A stretch of DNA of 64,000 nt from UKL13-3 sp943369665. GTDB taxonomy: Bacteria; Bacteroidota; Bacteroidia; UKL13-3. Shown here piece after piece: positions 16,546 through 26,059 of the stretch. Where the stretch lies: assembly GCA_943369665.1 (NCBI GenBank), contig CALRNX020000005.1:1-64000 (forward strand). The letters run 5' to 3'. A model generated the notes under the pieces. That model was given only the letters and a program-made list of their open reading frames with translations. It was not told the origin of the DNA and ran no database searches. Positions within the stretch are counted from its first letter, which is position 1; the number at the start of each line of letters is the position of its first letter. The position numbers and the translations under genes were made by a program.

Positions 16546-17769
16546 CTATTTCAGCACACCATTGCCTGCAATAAACCCCGTAGTCCATGCTGCCTGGAAA
16601 TTAAAGCCTCCCGTAATACCATCAATATCCAGTACCTCTCCTGCAAAGTGTAACCCTTTGCAGCGTTTGCTTTCCATGGTTTTAAAATCTACATCGTCCA
16701 AATTGACACCTCCGCAGGTAACAAATTCTTCTTTAAAAGTAGTTTTACCTTGTACATGGTAAGTGTCATACAAAAAGTGCTCCTGCATCAGTTGAATTTC
16801 TTCTTTGGTCACATCAGCCCAACGTTTATCAGGACTAATGCCACACTTATGCAGAATGTATTCAATAAGGCGTTTTGGTAATACCACTGGCAACAAATTG
16901 CCAATATGTTTGGTAGGGTTGGCCGCTTTGATATTGAACAATTCCTGGCGAAGCGCTTCTTCCTTTTTATTGTTCAACCAACTTATCTGGATCTTAAAAT
17001 CGTATTCTTTTTCAGCAAGCAAACGCGCGCAATAAGAAGAAAGCTTCAGTACTGCCGGTCCACTCAATCCCCAATGCGTGATCAACACAGGGCCTACAAA
17101 CTCATTTTTGGTATCGGCAATTTTCACCTTTGCAGGATCAACCGAAATACCTTGTAGTTCAATAATGGGATTGTTGGGAATATTAAATGTAAACAACGAA
17201 GGAACAGGTTCTACAATTTGGTGTCCCAAACTTTTTAACCAGTCAAAACCTTCTGCTTTGGGGCTTCCTCCTGTTGCTATGATAATTTTATCGCAATGTG
17301 TATGATCACCATTGCTTAACTCCACATGAAAGCCCCCTTCAAAACGAGGGCGAACTTCTTTCACACCAACTTCCGTTTGAATATTTACTTTGGCTTTTTT
17401 AGCCTCTTTCATCAAACAATCAATGATGGTTTCCGATTTATCCGTTTTAGGAAACATGCGGCCGTCAGCTTCTGTTTTAAGCTTCACACCACGTGATTCG
17501 AACCAATTAATCGTATCTGTTGTCGTAAATCTGCTAAACGCACTTTTGAGTTGTTTTTCACCTCGGGGATACGAAGCTGAAAGCGTTTTATTATCGAAAC
17601 AAGCATGCGTAACATTGCACCTGCCTCCACCTGAAACGGATACCTTACTCAAGAGTTTGCTGGTTTTTTCCAACAAGGTTACTTCAACATCTTTACTGGC
17701 TTGCGCACACGTTATTGCCGAAAAAAATCCGGCAGCACCACCGCCAATTACAATCACTTTTCTTTTCAC
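16546..17769 (-). CDS. HI0933/YhiN-type flavoprotein (NAD(P)/FAD oxidoreductase)
   Basis: 407 residues from a GTG start. VIVIGGGAAGFFSAITCA is the FAD dinucleotide-binding motif, and SVSGGGRCNVTHACFD near 46-61 plus the C-terminal GVNLDDVDFKTMESK and GEVLDIDGITGGFNFQAAWTTGF are signatures of the HI0933-like (BaiN/YhiN) family. These are soluble flavoproteins whose physiological reaction is mostly undefined; some relatives reduce bile-acid intermediates. A TATTTTCG box (17798-17791) just upstream looks like its -7 element. It is separated from the geranylgeranyl-reductase-like gene by 75 bases. Confidence 0.9.
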   Translation of the reverse strand: MKRKVIVIGGGAAGFFSAITCAQASKDVEVTLLEKTSKLLSKVSVSGGGRCNVTHACFDNKTLSASYPRGEKQLKSAFSRFTTTDTINWFESRGVKLKTEADGRMFPKTDKSETIIDCLMKEAKKAKVNIQTEVGVKEVRPRFEGGFHVELSNGDHTHCDKIIIATGGSPKAEGFDWLKSLGHQIVEPVPSLFTFNIPNNPIIELQGISVDPAKVKIADTKNEFVGPVLITHWGLSGPAVLKLSSYCARLLAEKEYDFKIQISWLNNKKEEALRQELFNIKAANPTKHIGNLLPVVLPKRLIEYILHKCGISPDKRWADVTKEEIQLMQEHFLYDTYHVQGKTTFKEEFVTCGGVNLDDVDFKTMESKRCKGLHFAGEVLDIDGITGGFNFQAAWTTGFIAGNGVLK

Positions 17770-17790
17770 TGAGCCTTATTTTTGAGGCTG

Positions 17791-17798
17791 CGAAAATA
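17791..17798 (-). promoter_or_regulatory. Candidate -7 box upstream of the HI0933-type gene
   Basis: TATTTTCG followed by CAGCC on the minus strand repeats the arrangement seen upstream of rpsO and ndk. No clear -33 TTTG is found at the right spacing, so this is a weak call. Confidence 0.35.
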
Positions 17799-17844
17799 CA
17801 ATTTTTGACTTAACTAATTACGTTTTTGATTGACTGGTAGAAAA

Positions 17845-19089
17845 TTAGTCGTTCATCAACAGCTTTATATAGAATAATGGATTGCGCAATTTGGCCCGCA
17901 GGTCAAGGTCTTCAAACATGCAACTGATGGTTTCGCGGAGGGTTTTATTTTTATGTGCTTTATTCACCACGAAGTTAAAGAGCCATGGAAACTTACACAA
18001 TCGCTGCATGGTATGACTTAGCTTGAGCTCATCCCATTGGCGGTCATAAAAAGCAGTGTCATACTGTTTCAAAAAAGCTGCATCAAAACGATTTTGCATA
18101 ACGCATTCGGCAATATGATTGGCTGCCATCATCCCACTATACAAAGCATTGCCAATCCCTTCGCCTGTAAAGGGATCAATGAGCGACCCGGCATCACCTA
18201 CCAGCAAAAAGCCTTCCCCACTTACCGGTCTTTTTTTGCTGCCCAAAGGCAACCCCCATCCCTGGATTTTTCCCTGCAACTTAGCATTCCTAAACCGCTC
18301 CTTAATATTAGGGTTGTTTTCAATGGCCTTAACCATATCCGCTTTGAGGTTTACTTTACGTTTGCTCACCTCGCTGCTAAGCATACCCGCACCAACATTT
18401 GCCATTCCATTTGGTAATGGGAAGATCCAGAAATAGCCGGGCAACATTTCGGGTAAAAAATGAAGCTCGATAAAATGCTGTTCATGCATTCCCGTTACTC
18501 CTTCATAGTATGCCCTGATACCCGCACAATAATGGTCGTTTTCCTTTTGCAAGCCTGCAAATTTTTTAGCTACGATACTCCTGTCGCCCTCAGCCCCAAC
18601 CACAAGTTTCGCATCTTGTATCTCATACTTCGTGTCTCCTTTCCCGTAGAAAACACTCATTCCTTCAGCCGTTTTCACAATCTCTGTTACCTCCGCTCCT
18701 TCTATTACAGTTGCATAGGTTCTGTCAAGGCGCTTAAACAACTCGTTATCGAAATCATATCGCTTGGCAATAAACCCCGGAGGCAATTGTTCCTTGCTCA
18801 TATCCGACTTAAAGGGAATATCGATCGCCTTGCCATTAGGCGCCACAAATTTCACCCCCCAGCTCTCGATAAATTCACTCTTTTGCTCATTAAAAGCAGG
18901 AATGATCGTAGGATCGAGTTGATTTAACACATAAACCGATTTACCGCTCAGAGCGTCACCACATACCTTATCGCGGGGAAATATTGCTTTATCAATGATG
19001 GTATGGGGAATCTTATGCTTAGCCAGGAACAAAGAAGTTGAACACCCTCCCGGTCCAGCACCTATAATTACAATATCTGTATTTTTCAC
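17845..19089 (-). CDS. Geranylgeranyl reductase family FAD-dependent oxidoreductase
   Basis: 414 residues from a GTG start. DIVIIGAGPGGCSTSLFLAK binds FAD, FPRDKVCGDALSG near 38-50 is the P-R-x-K-x-C-G-D motif of the geranylgeranyl reductase/digeranylgeranylglycerophospholipid reductase family, and LLVGDAGSLIDPFTGEGIGNAL near 295-316 is the second FAD motif. In Bacteroidota such proteins may reduce isoprenoid chains or act on quinone or lipid-type substrates. A link to menaquinone side-chain reduction is conceivable since menB and menD are nearby, but it is only inferred. Confidence 0.85.
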   Translation of the reverse strand: MKNTDIVIIGAGPGGCSTSLFLAKHKIPHTIIDKAIFPRDKVCGDALSGKSVYVLNQLDPTIIPAFNEQKSEFIESWGVKFVAPNGKAIDIPFKSDMSKEQLPPGFIAKRYDFDNELFKRLDRTYATVIEGAEVTEIVKTAEGMSVFYGKGDTKYEIQDAKLVVGAEGDRSIVAKKFAGLQKENDHYCAGIRAYYEGVTGMHEQHFIELHFLPEMLPGYFWIFPLPNGMANVGAGMLSSEVSKRKVNLKADMVKAIENNPNIKERFRNAKLQGKIQGWGLPLGSKKRPVSGEGFLLVGDAGSLIDPFTGEGIGNALYSGMMAANHIAECVMQNRFDAAFLKQYDTAFYDRQWDELKLSHTMQRLCKFPWLFNFVVNKAHKNKTLRETISCMFEDLDLRAKLRNPLFYIKLLMND

Positions 19090-19252
19090 TTAGTAGAGTT
19101 AAGCTGCAAGTATAATAAGAAGTATGGATACGCGAAAGGCATTTAGCAAGGCAGGAATGGTAGCTTATTTAAATAAAACATGACACGAAATACCAAAAGG
19201 TGCAATGTTGGCACTTATGTTCACCATAGTTTTTCAATGGCTTGGTTTTTGG

Positions 19253-19260
19253 TAACTTTG
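19253..19260 (+). promoter_or_regulatory. Candidate -7 box upstream of the 165-residue protein
   Basis: TAACTTTG matches TAnnTTTG exactly and ends 19 bases before the ATG at 19280. A T-rich segment, but no perfect TTTG, lies at the -33 position. Confidence 0.45.
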
Positions 19261-19279
19261 TATTTCAAGCAAGTCAAAT

Positions 19280-19777
19280 ATGAATATTCCTTTTGATCAG
19301 ATGCCCGATAATGCCAGGGTTTGGGTATATGCTGCCAATCGAACTTTAAGCCAGACAGAACAGACAGAAATAACTGCAAAAGCAGGAGCTTTTGTTTCCG
19401 GTTGGACAGCTCACCAACAACAACTTAAAGCATCGTTTGCCATCTTAAACAATGTGTTCTTGGTTATTGCCGTAGATGAAAACTTCAACGAGGTGAGTGG
19501 TTGCGGAATTGATAAATCAGTTCATTTTATGCAGGAAATAGACAGGGCATACAACCTTAACTTATTCAATCGGTTGCAGGTAGAACTTCTGATAGATGGC
19601 GAAACAATATTGACGAACAAGCAAAAATTAGCGGTAATGTTGCAAGAAGGGAAAGTCAATGCCCAAACCATTATGTTTAATAAGGCTATCAATACCAAAA
19701 GGGATTTTGACCAACAATTTCAATCAACGCTGGACAAGTCGTGGGTTTACCCCAGCTTATTGACTCCATCCGCCTGA
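19280..19777 (+). CDS. Conserved hypothetical protein upstream of ftsH
   Basis: 165 residues, soluble, no signal peptide. The sequence has the features of a conserved Bacteroidota family often labelled 'ABC transporter ATPase' although it has no Walker motifs: RVWVYAANRTLSQTE, FVSGWTAHQQQLKASFAIL, CGIDKSVHFMQEI and FNRLQVELLIDGE are the conserved blocks. It lies 78 bases ahead of ftsH on the same strand. The pairing suggests a role linked to membrane protein quality control, but no activity is known to me. Confidence 0.8.
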   Translation: MNIPFDQMPDNARVWVYAANRTLSQTEQTEITAKAGAFVSGWTAHQQQLKASFAILNNVFLVIAVDENFNEVSGCGIDKSVHFMQEIDRAYNLNLFNRLQVELLIDGETILTNKQKLAVMLQEGKVNAQTIMFNKAINTKRDFDQQFQSTLDKSWVYPSLLTPSA

Positions 19778-19786
19778 TTCGGAACG

Positions 19787-19818
19787 TTTGTCATTAAAAC
19801 TTTTTAGCCCTATTCTTG
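19787..19818 (+). promoter_or_regulatory. Predicted promoter of ftsH
   Basis: TTTG (19787-19790), 20 bases, then TATTCTTG (19811-19818), one mismatch from TAnnTTTG. It ends 37 bases ahead of the ftsH ATG, giving ftsH its own promoter besides any read-through from 19280. Confidence 0.5.
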
Positions 19819-19855
19819 CTTAAATTTCATATTACAAAAAAACAACAGTTATATA

Positions 19856-21922
19856 ATGTCAGATATCAATCCACAGGATTTAAAACCCGAAGAACCTAAA
19901 CGTTCACAAAAACCAAAACTACCCCCTGTTCCTAAGTTTAATTTTTATTGGATTTACGGAATCATTGCAGTCGTATTTTTAGTTATTCAATTTATGCCGC
20001 ATGATGTTGCCTTAAAAACAACATGGTTCAAAGTGCAGAATGATATGATTGTTACAGGCGATGTCGAAAAAATCGTTGTTGTAAACAAAGAGCGCGCAGA
20101 AATTTATCTTAAAAAAGATGCTATTAAAAACGACAAGTACAAGGACTTAAAAGATCGTGGCTTTTTTGGCGATGAAGTTGGACCACATTACTATTTTGAA
20201 ATTGGAGATGTGAATCAATTTTCAACCGATCTGAACAATGCCCGCACAACATTTGAAAAAAACAATCCGGGGCAAACCCTGGAAATTCCGGTGGAGTACG
20301 TTACCCAACGGAATTATATAGGCGATATCATCGGCTGGATTCTTCCAATTGTCTTGCTCATCGGTTTTTGGATGTTTGTGATGCGCAGAATGGGTGGCGG
20401 AGCAGGAGGTGGCGGTGGCCAGATATTTAATATTGGTAAATCCAAAGCGCAGTTGTTTGACAAGGAAACACAGGTAAAGACAACATTTAAAGATGTTGCC
20501 GGATTGGACGAAGCAAAAGTTGAGATCATGGAGATCGTTGACTTTTTGAAAAACCCCAAAAAGTACACCAACCTGGGTGGTAAAATTCCAAAAGGTGCTT
20601 TATTGGTTGGACCTCCTGGTACGGGAAAAACGTTGTTGGCCAAAGCCGTTGCAGGCGAAGCCGGTGTACCGTTCTTCTCTCTTTCAGGTTCCGATTTCGT
20701 AGAAATGTTTGTGGGTGTAGGAGCAAGTCGTGTTCGCGATTTATTCCGCCAGGCAAAAGAAAAAGCGCCTTGCATTATTTTTATTGATGAGATAGATGCC
20801 GTGGGAAGAGCCCGTGGACGTAACGCAATACAAGGCGGAAATGATGAGCGCGAAAACACATTGAACCAATTGTTAACCGAAATGGATGGTTTTGCAACCG
20901 ACCTGGGAGTTATTATTTTGGCAGCAACCAACCGTCCTGATATTTTGGATGCAGCATTGCTTCGTCCGGGGCGTTTTGATCGCCAGATCTCAATTGATAA
21001 ACCGGACCTAAACGGACGTGAAGAAATATTCAAAGTGCATTTAAAACCATTGAAGTTGAATGATGATATCAGTCCGAATAAATTAGCTGTTCAAACAGTT
21101 GGATTTGCAGGAGCCGATATCGCCAATGTGTGTAATGAAGCAGCCTTGATCGCGGCCCGCAAAAACAAAGAAAAAATTGACATGCAGGATTTCCTTGATG
21201 CTGTTGATAGAATTGTAGGCGGACTGGAAAAGAAAAATAAGATCATCACGGCTGATGAGAAAAAAGTAATTGCATACCACGAATCGGGACATGCAACGAT
21301 CAGTTGGTTATTGGAACACGCACACCCATTGATCAAGGTTACGATCGTACCTCGTGGCCAATCATTAGGTGCTGCCTGGTATTTGCCTAATGAACGACAA
21401 ATTACAACCACAGAACAACTCCTTGATGAATTATGTGCAACACTTGGAGGAAGAGCTGCCGAACAAATCATCTTCGGAAGAATATCAACCGGAGCTCTAA
21501 GTGATTTGGAAGTAGTTACCAAAAAAGCATATGCAATGGTTTCGATCTATGGCTTAAACGATAAAATTGGAAACATCAGTTATTACGATTCGCAGGGTGG
21601 AAACGAATATGGATTCACAAAACCATACAGTGAACAAACCGCACAAACAATTGATGAAGAAGTAAGTAAATTAATAGAAAGCCAGTACGTGAGAGCAAAA
21701 GCAATTCTATTGGAGAACAAACATTTGCTTATTGAACTTGCTGAAAGATTGCTCCGAACAGAGGTTGTGTTTAAAGAAGATCTTGAAGAGATTTTAGGTA
21801 AACGTCCGTATATAAGTAGAGAAGAAGAACTCTCGAAACTAAATGGAGAAGCAAGACTTGCTGCCGAACGAAACAATGCAGCAGAACAAAATGAATCTGA
21901 AGAAATTTCGACTATTAACTAA
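19856..21922 (+). CDS. ftsH: ATP-dependent zinc metalloprotease FtsH
   Basis: 688 residues. Two membrane spans (about 30-48 and 157-176) flank a periplasmic domain; a Gly-rich linker leads to the AAA+ domain with Walker A GPPGTGKT at 252-259, Walker B IIFIDEIDA at 307-315 and the second region of homology near 358-375 (ATNRPDILDAALLRPGRFD). The protease domain has the zinc site HESGH at 475-479. It degrades misassembled membrane proteins and regulatory proteins. The N-terminal cytosolic extension of about 28 residues, rich in Pro and Lys, is longer than in E. coli, as is common in Bacteroidota. A hairpin terminator follows at 21931-21966. Confidence 0.97.
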   Translation: MSDINPQDLKPEEPKRSQKPKLPPVPKFNFYWIYGIIAVVFLVIQFMPHDVALKTTWFKVQNDMIVTGDVEKIVVVNKERAEIYLKKDAIKNDKYKDLKDRGFFGDEVGPHYYFEIGDVNQFSTDLNNARTTFEKNNPGQTLEIPVEYVTQRNYIGDIIGWILPIVLLIGFWMFVMRRMGGGAGGGGGQIFNIGKSKAQLFDKETQVKTTFKDVAGLDEAKVEIMEIVDFLKNPKKYTNLGGKIPKGALLVGPPGTGKTLLAKAVAGEAGVPFFSLSGSDFVEMFVGVGASRVRDLFRQAKEKAPCIIFIDEIDAVGRARGRNAIQGGNDERENTLNQLLTEMDGFATDLGVIILAATNRPDILDAALLRPGRFDRQISIDKPDLNGREEIFKVHLKPLKLNDDISPNKLAVQTVGFAGADIANVCNEAALIAARKNKEKIDMQDFLDAVDRIVGGLEKKNKIITADEKKVIAYHESGHATISWLLEHAHPLIKVTIVPRGQSLGAAWYLPNERQITTTEQLLDELCATLGGRAAEQIIFGRISTGALSDLEVVTKKAYAMVSIYGLNDKIGNISYYDSQGGNEYGFTKPYSEQTAQTIDEEVSKLIESQYVRAKAILLENKHLLIELAERLLRTEVVFKEDLEEILGKRPYISREEELSKLNGEARLAAERNNAAEQNESEEISTIN

Positions 21923-21930
21923 AATACCAA

Positions 21931-21966
21931 AAAGAGACATTGATTTTTCAATGTCTCTTTTGTTTT
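21931..21966 (+). terminator. Rho-independent terminator of ftsH
   Basis: AAAGAGACATTGA and TCAATGTCTCTTT form a perfect 13-pair stem around a TTTT loop and are followed by TGTTTT. It starts eight bases past the ftsH stop. Confidence 0.9.
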
Positions 21967-21980
21967 AATAACCATTCATT

Positions 21981-22547
21981 ATGAAACTTAACACTGCAGT
22001 TTTTGACTCATTTCCTGTTTTAACCACACCACGTTTAACCTTACGTGAAATCCGGCCAACAGATGCGCCTCAAATTTTTGCCATGCGCGCAAGCGGACGG
22101 GTTAATCAATTTATTGCACGGCCCAATATGCAACAAGAAGAAGATGCATATAAACTTGCTGAGCGAACCATTCAGGCCTTTCACAACAAACAAGCAATTG
22201 GTTGGGCTGGCATTCTGAGAGACAACAATGAGATTATCGGGACCTGCGGTTTTAACTCAATTGATATTGCCAATATGCATGCCGAAATTGGCGGGGAAAT
22301 GGCTGCCGAATTTTGGGGGAAAAATATTGCCATTGAAGCCGTAAAAGCGATCATCCACTTTGGGTTATATGAACTCAATCTTCATACAATTGAAGCCAAG
22401 GTTTCACCACAAAACAGGAGTGCCATTTTTATACTGGAACAACTGGGGTTTGCAAAAGAAGCGCACTACCACGACCGCATTTATTTTAACAATGCGTTTC
22501 TGGACATGGCTGTATATACCCTTATCAAAGGAAACGAAAATTTATAA
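21981..22547 (+). CDS. RimJ/RimL-type GNAT N-acetyltransferase
   Basis: 188 residues. TPRLTLREIRPTDAPQIFAMRAS is the typical opening of the RimJ/RimL-like acetyltransferases, AEIGGEMAAEFWGKNIAIEAV (about 94-114) contains the acetyl-CoA-binding motif (W-G-x-x-x-A-x-E-A), and VSPQNRSAIFILEQLGFAKEA near 142-162 is the conserved C-terminal block. It probably acetylates an N-terminal or side-chain amine of a protein or small molecule. It begins just after the ftsH terminator and is convergent with menB. Confidence 0.9.
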   Translation: MKLNTAVFDSFPVLTTPRLTLREIRPTDAPQIFAMRASGRVNQFIARPNMQQEEDAYKLAERTIQAFHNKQAIGWAGILRDNNEIIGTCGFNSIDIANMHAEIGGEMAAEFWGKNIAIEAVKAIIHFGLYELNLHTIEAKVSPQNRSAIFILEQLGFAKEAHYHDRIYFNNAFLDMAVYTLIKGNENL

Positions 22548-22600
22548 CACAACTTTCAACTCAGAGGTTTCTCTAACTCCTGTCCCCTAATCACTTACTA

Positions 22601-23425
22601 CTATGGGAACTTAGGGAATTTTTTAAAGTCGGGTTTGCGTTTTTCAAGGAATGAGTTTTTCCCTTCTTTCGCTTCATCACTCAAATAATACAACAAAGTT
22701 GAATTTCCGGCAAGCTCCTGTATACCCGCCTGACCATCGAGCTCTGCATTAAATGCCGACTTAAGCATACGTAATGCAATCGGGCTTTTCTCCATTATTT
22801 TTTTACACCATTCAATGGTTACATCTTCCAATGTTTCAAGTGGCACTACTTTGTTCACCAATCCCATATCCAATGCTTCCTGAGCATTGTACTGATCACA
22901 TAAAAACCAAATTTCGCGAGCTTTCTTCTGGCCTACAACCCGGGCTAAATAACCCGCACCGAAACCGCCATCAAAACTTCCAACCATTGGACCGGTTTGG
23001 CCAAATCTTGCATTCTCGGCTGCTATGCTCAAATCGCATATAACATGCAATACATGTCCGCCACCAATTGCCCAACCTGCAACCATTGCAATCACCGGCT
23101 TGGGAATCCTGCGAATTTGCATCTGAAAATCCAGCACATTCAATCGAGGTACTCCGTCTTTACCAACATATCCACCATGCCCGCGAACACTCTGATCGCC
23201 TCCGCTGCAAAAGGCTTCACCTCCTTCACCTGTTAAGATGACCACATAAACGTTTTCATCTTGCCTGGCTATTTCCATCGCATCACTCATTTCTTTTACC
23301 GTAAGAGGCGTAAATGCATTGTGTTTTTCAGGACGATTGATACTGATTTTTGCGATACCATCTAAAAATGAAAATTTAATTTCTTCGTATTCTTTGATGG
23401 TTTTCCAAGGGTGTTTTGATTGCAT
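22601..23425 (-). CDS. menB: 1,4-dihydroxy-2-naphthoyl-CoA synthase
   Basis: 274 residues, crotonase fold. ISINRPEKHNAFTPLTVKEM near 30-49, GEAFCSGGDQSVRGHGGYVG near 78-97 and WAIGGGHVLHVICDLSIAAENA near 125-146 are MenB-specific blocks (oxyanion-hole Gly residues and the HCO3-/active-site region), and GSFDGGFGAGYLARVVGQKKA follows. It closes the second ring of the naphthoquinone in menaquinone synthesis. It lies downstream of menD on the same strand, 78 bases away, so the two are probably co-transcribed. Confidence 0.96.
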   Translation of the reverse strand: MQSKHPWKTIKEYEEIKFSFLDGIAKISINRPEKHNAFTPLTVKEMSDAMEIARQDENVYVVILTGEGGEAFCSGGDQSVRGHGGYVGKDGVPRLNVLDFQMQIRRIPKPVIAMVAGWAIGGGHVLHVICDLSIAAENARFGQTGPMVGSFDGGFGAGYLARVVGQKKAREIWFLCDQYNAQEALDMGLVNKVVPLETLEDVTIEWCKKIMEKSPIALRMLKSAFNAELDGQAGIQELAGNSTLLYYLSDEAKEGKNSFLEKRKPDFKKFPKFP

Positions 23426-23503
23426 ATAAATTGTCTTCTTAATGATTGTAATGAGGATGCGAATATCTGAATAGTTTCGATTTATAAAATATGATTTAGG
23501 GTA

Positions 23504-25180
23504 CTAAAAGGATTGTTGTTTAAACCGTTTAAACACCTCGCTGTTTTTATTTCTATCTATCGTTATTTCAAGGATGGAAGCCATACTGGTTGGCTCAAAA
23601 AATGTCCCTGCCACAGCCGAAAGTTCTTTAAGAGAAGCCGCCTTAATATGTTTTACATTCTTTGCGTGGGCCCAGGCCCCAATATTTTGTTGGTGCGGTG
23701 TCGTAAAATAATCCAGCTGATCTTTGTGTTTGGCCGGTCCATCGATCAATTGAAAAATCCCTCCACCATAATTGTTAAAAACAACAATTTTTAAGTTCCC
23801 CGGAAGATTATTCCACAAGGCATTGTTATCGTATAAAAAAGCAATATCACCTGTGAGTAAAAACGTTGGCCTGCTGTTTACCAGCGCAGCCCCTACAGCT
23901 GTTGACGTGCAACCATCTATTCCACTAGTTCCCCTGTTTCCATTCACCACCCAACTTGGATTGATATTTCCCAAATAACTTACATACCTGATAATGGAAC
24001 TATTGCCAATCTGAACATTTACCGCATCCGGTATTTTATTCAAAACGGTGCTCATTGCATGAAGTTCGCTCCATAAAGGTTGGGCTAAAAAATGTTGAAT
24101 GGTTTGCTCCATCACTTTATTAGCCTCCAGCCAAAACAATTTATACCTGCTACTCTCTGGGGCCGTTGGCGATTGAAGTCCTAGTGTAAAAAGATCATCG
24201 GCTGCATTGCCTTCAAAAGCATGCGTTACATTGTTATATGTATCCACTTTGTATTCCCCCAAATTATAGCGGATATGAACAGCCGGTTTACATTGCTGTA
24301 ACCATTTTTTAAGCGCCTTGGATAAAACCGGACCACCGAGCGAAATGATTAAATCAGGTTCCAACTCCTTCAACGTTTTGGCATCCGCACGCATCAAAAG
24401 GTAATCAAAATGCGATGCCGTGTTATAGTGATATTGATTGGAAAGTACATCGCAAACAATGACAACATCCGGTTGCTTTTGCAGTTCCAATAAAGCTGCT
24501 GTGAGCTTGGCATTACAAGACATTTGACCAACCAACACCAATTTGCATTTGGCCTTCTTCCACAATGGTTGAATGGTTTCTATAAAACCTTTTGCAGGCA
24601 TAGGCTCCACGATCAATGACGGTGTGCGCGTTATGGTTTTCTGAGCGATTACTTTAGTTGTTGGATACAACGGCTCGGCAAGAGGAATATTAATATGAAC
24701 AGGGCCTTGAGCCGCCTGAAAACATTTACCCAACGCATTTTGTACAAGTGCTGTTGTTTCTGTTATATTTTCCTTCCCCGATTCATAACAAGGCAGTTCA
24801 AATGAGCCCTTAACATGTTTTCCATACACATCCTTTTGCATAATCATCTGCCCATCTTGTTGGTTCATTAATTCGGGGGGTCTATCGGCAGTGAGCACCA
24901 ATAAAGGAATCTGCTGATAAAATGCCTCAGCAATAGCCGGGAAAAAATTAAGCGCTGCGGTCCCCGAAGTGCAAATAAGCACAACCGGAATACCTGATTG
25001 TTGTGCCATTCCCAAAGCAATATATGCAGCACTGCGTTCGTCTACAATGCTGAAACATTGAATATTGGATTGTGTAAATGCGTAAACCAAAGGAGCTGAA
25101 CGTGAACCCGGACAAATAATAGCTTGTTGAATTCCTGCTGATTCGCAAGCCTGGGCAATTGCATAAACGTGTTGTTGCAT
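23504..25180 (-). CDS. menD: SEPHCHC synthase, ThDP-dependent (MenD)
   Basis: 558 residues from ATG 25180; the frame opens at 25195 through TTG codons that are less likely. IICPGSRSAPLVYAFTQ near 20-36, CFSIVDERSAAYIALGMAQQ near 42-61 and the ThDP/Mg2+-binding GDIAFLYDNNALWNN near 442-456 are MenD signatures. It catalyses the Stetter-like addition of 2-oxoglutarate to isochorismate in menaquinone synthesis. With menB it shows the classical o-succinylbenzoate pathway; menF, menC and menE are outside the window. Confidence 0.95.
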   Translation of the reverse strand: MQQHVYAIAQACESAGIQQAIICPGSRSAPLVYAFTQSNIQCFSIVDERSAAYIALGMAQQSGIPVVLICTSGTAALNFFPAIAEAFYQQIPLLVLTADRPPELMNQQDGQMIMQKDVYGKHVKGSFELPCYESGKENITETTALVQNALGKCFQAAQGPVHINIPLAEPLYPTTKVIAQKTITRTPSLIVEPMPAKGFIETIQPLWKKAKCKLVLVGQMSCNAKLTAALLELQKQPDVVIVCDVLSNQYHYNTASHFDYLLMRADAKTLKELEPDLIISLGGPVLSKALKKWLQQCKPAVHIRYNLGEYKVDTYNNVTHAFEGNAADDLFTLGLQSPTAPESSRYKLFWLEANKVMEQTIQHFLAQPLWSELHAMSTVLNKIPDAVNVQIGNSSIIRYVSYLGNINPSWVVNGNRGTSGIDGCTSTAVGAALVNSRPTFLLTGDIAFLYDNNALWNNLPGNLKIVVFNNYGGGIFQLIDGPAKHKDQLDYFTTPHQQNIGAWAHAKNVKHIKAASLKELSAVAGTFFEPTSMASILEITIDRNKNSEVFKRFKQQSF

Positions 25181-25296
25181 GATTTGAGTCAACAAATATG
25201 CGATTTTCCCAATGGTTTAAACAACAACAATGGACTTTATTGTCTTTCGGTATATACAAAAAGGTTATTTATCATTAAAATTTCCACATTTGTCAG

Positions 25297-25326
25297 TTTG
25301 AAAACCCAACACTTTTTCTATTTTTG
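25297..25326 (+). promoter_or_regulatory. Predicted promoter of the DUF4468 gene
   Basis: TTTG (25297-25300), 18 bases, then TATTTTTG (25319-25326), a perfect TAnnTTTG box. It precedes the gene that starts at 25346 or 25367. Confidence 0.6.
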
Positions 25327-25366
25327 ACAGCTTTCAAATAATCAGATGCGCATAAGAAATTTCATA

Positions 25367-26050
25367 ATGAAAAAATATATAGGTGTTTTTGCAATTGTGT
25401 TCGCAGGATTTTGTGCAACCGCGCAAAATCAAGACCCAACGTCTCCGGGTTTCGATTTTAATACAATGACAACCGATAGTCAAACTACAGAAACGCCAAC
25501 AGATGAAGAGCAAACACCTGAGGGGGTTCCTGTAAAACCATACGAACGTATCGTTCTTACAATGGATACACTAACAAACCTTATCGTTTATACGGGAATT
25601 GTAGAACAGGAAGAAAGCAGTTCAGATTCCATTTATGCGAGAACCAAAAATTTTGCAGTAAAATATCTGGCAGGGAATGTTAAAGATCCAAAAGGCCTTT
25701 TCGAAGTTGATAAGAAAAATCAAAAGCTGGTGATCAATGCTGTTATGCCGGCATATAACTACTCGAACAAATACGCTAAAAGACCAATTGGTACCTATCA
25801 ATTTAAAATGACCGTTTTGTTTAAAGAAGGTCGTTATAAATATACCATTACCAATCTTGTACATGAAGGCGTGAAGCCCAACGTAGGCGTTCCTACCCGT
25901 AACTATTTTGAGTATTATTATACAACCACAACCGGAATAAAAGGAGTAGATCAAATATTGCGTTATGCCGATAAAGACATCAATGCAATGATCGAAAAAT
26001 TCAAAAAAGCATTACGTGAACAAATCGTAATTGATGAAGATGAATGGTAG
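25367..26050 (+). CDS. DUF4468-type exported protein with TBP-like fold
   Basis: 227 residues from ATG 25367, which begins a good signal peptide (MKKYIGVFAIVFAGFCATAQ); an upstream in-frame ATG at 25346 adds seven residues. After a low-complexity Thr/Asp-rich linker, IVLTMDTLTNLIVYTGIVEQ and SSDSIYARTKNFAVKYLA, then YQFKMTVLFKEGRYKYTITNL, match the layout of DUF4468 proteins of Bacteroidota, which are periplasmic and of unknown function. It has its own predicted promoter and ends nine bases from the convergent FkbM gene. Confidence 0.75.
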   Translation: MKKYIGVFAIVFAGFCATAQNQDPTSPGFDFNTMTTDSQTTETPTDEEQTPEGVPVKPYERIVLTMDTLTNLIVYTGIVEQEESSSDSIYARTKNFAVKYLAGNVKDPKGLFEVDKKNQKLVINAVMPAYNYSNKYAKRPIGTYQFKMTVLFKEGRYKYTITNLVHEGVKPNVGVPTRNYFEYYYTTTTGIKGVDQILRYADKDINAMIEKFKKALREQIVIDEDEW

Positions 26051-26059
26051 CAGCCTTTG

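Noticed and set aside
18460..18927. 155-residue open frame on the plus strand
   Set aside because: Shadow of the geranylgeranyl-reductase-like gene; no recognisable domain or promoter.
20314..21033. 239-residue open frame on the minus strand
   Set aside because: It is a shadow of the AAA+ domain of ftsH; rich in Ser, Pro and Asn with no known motif.
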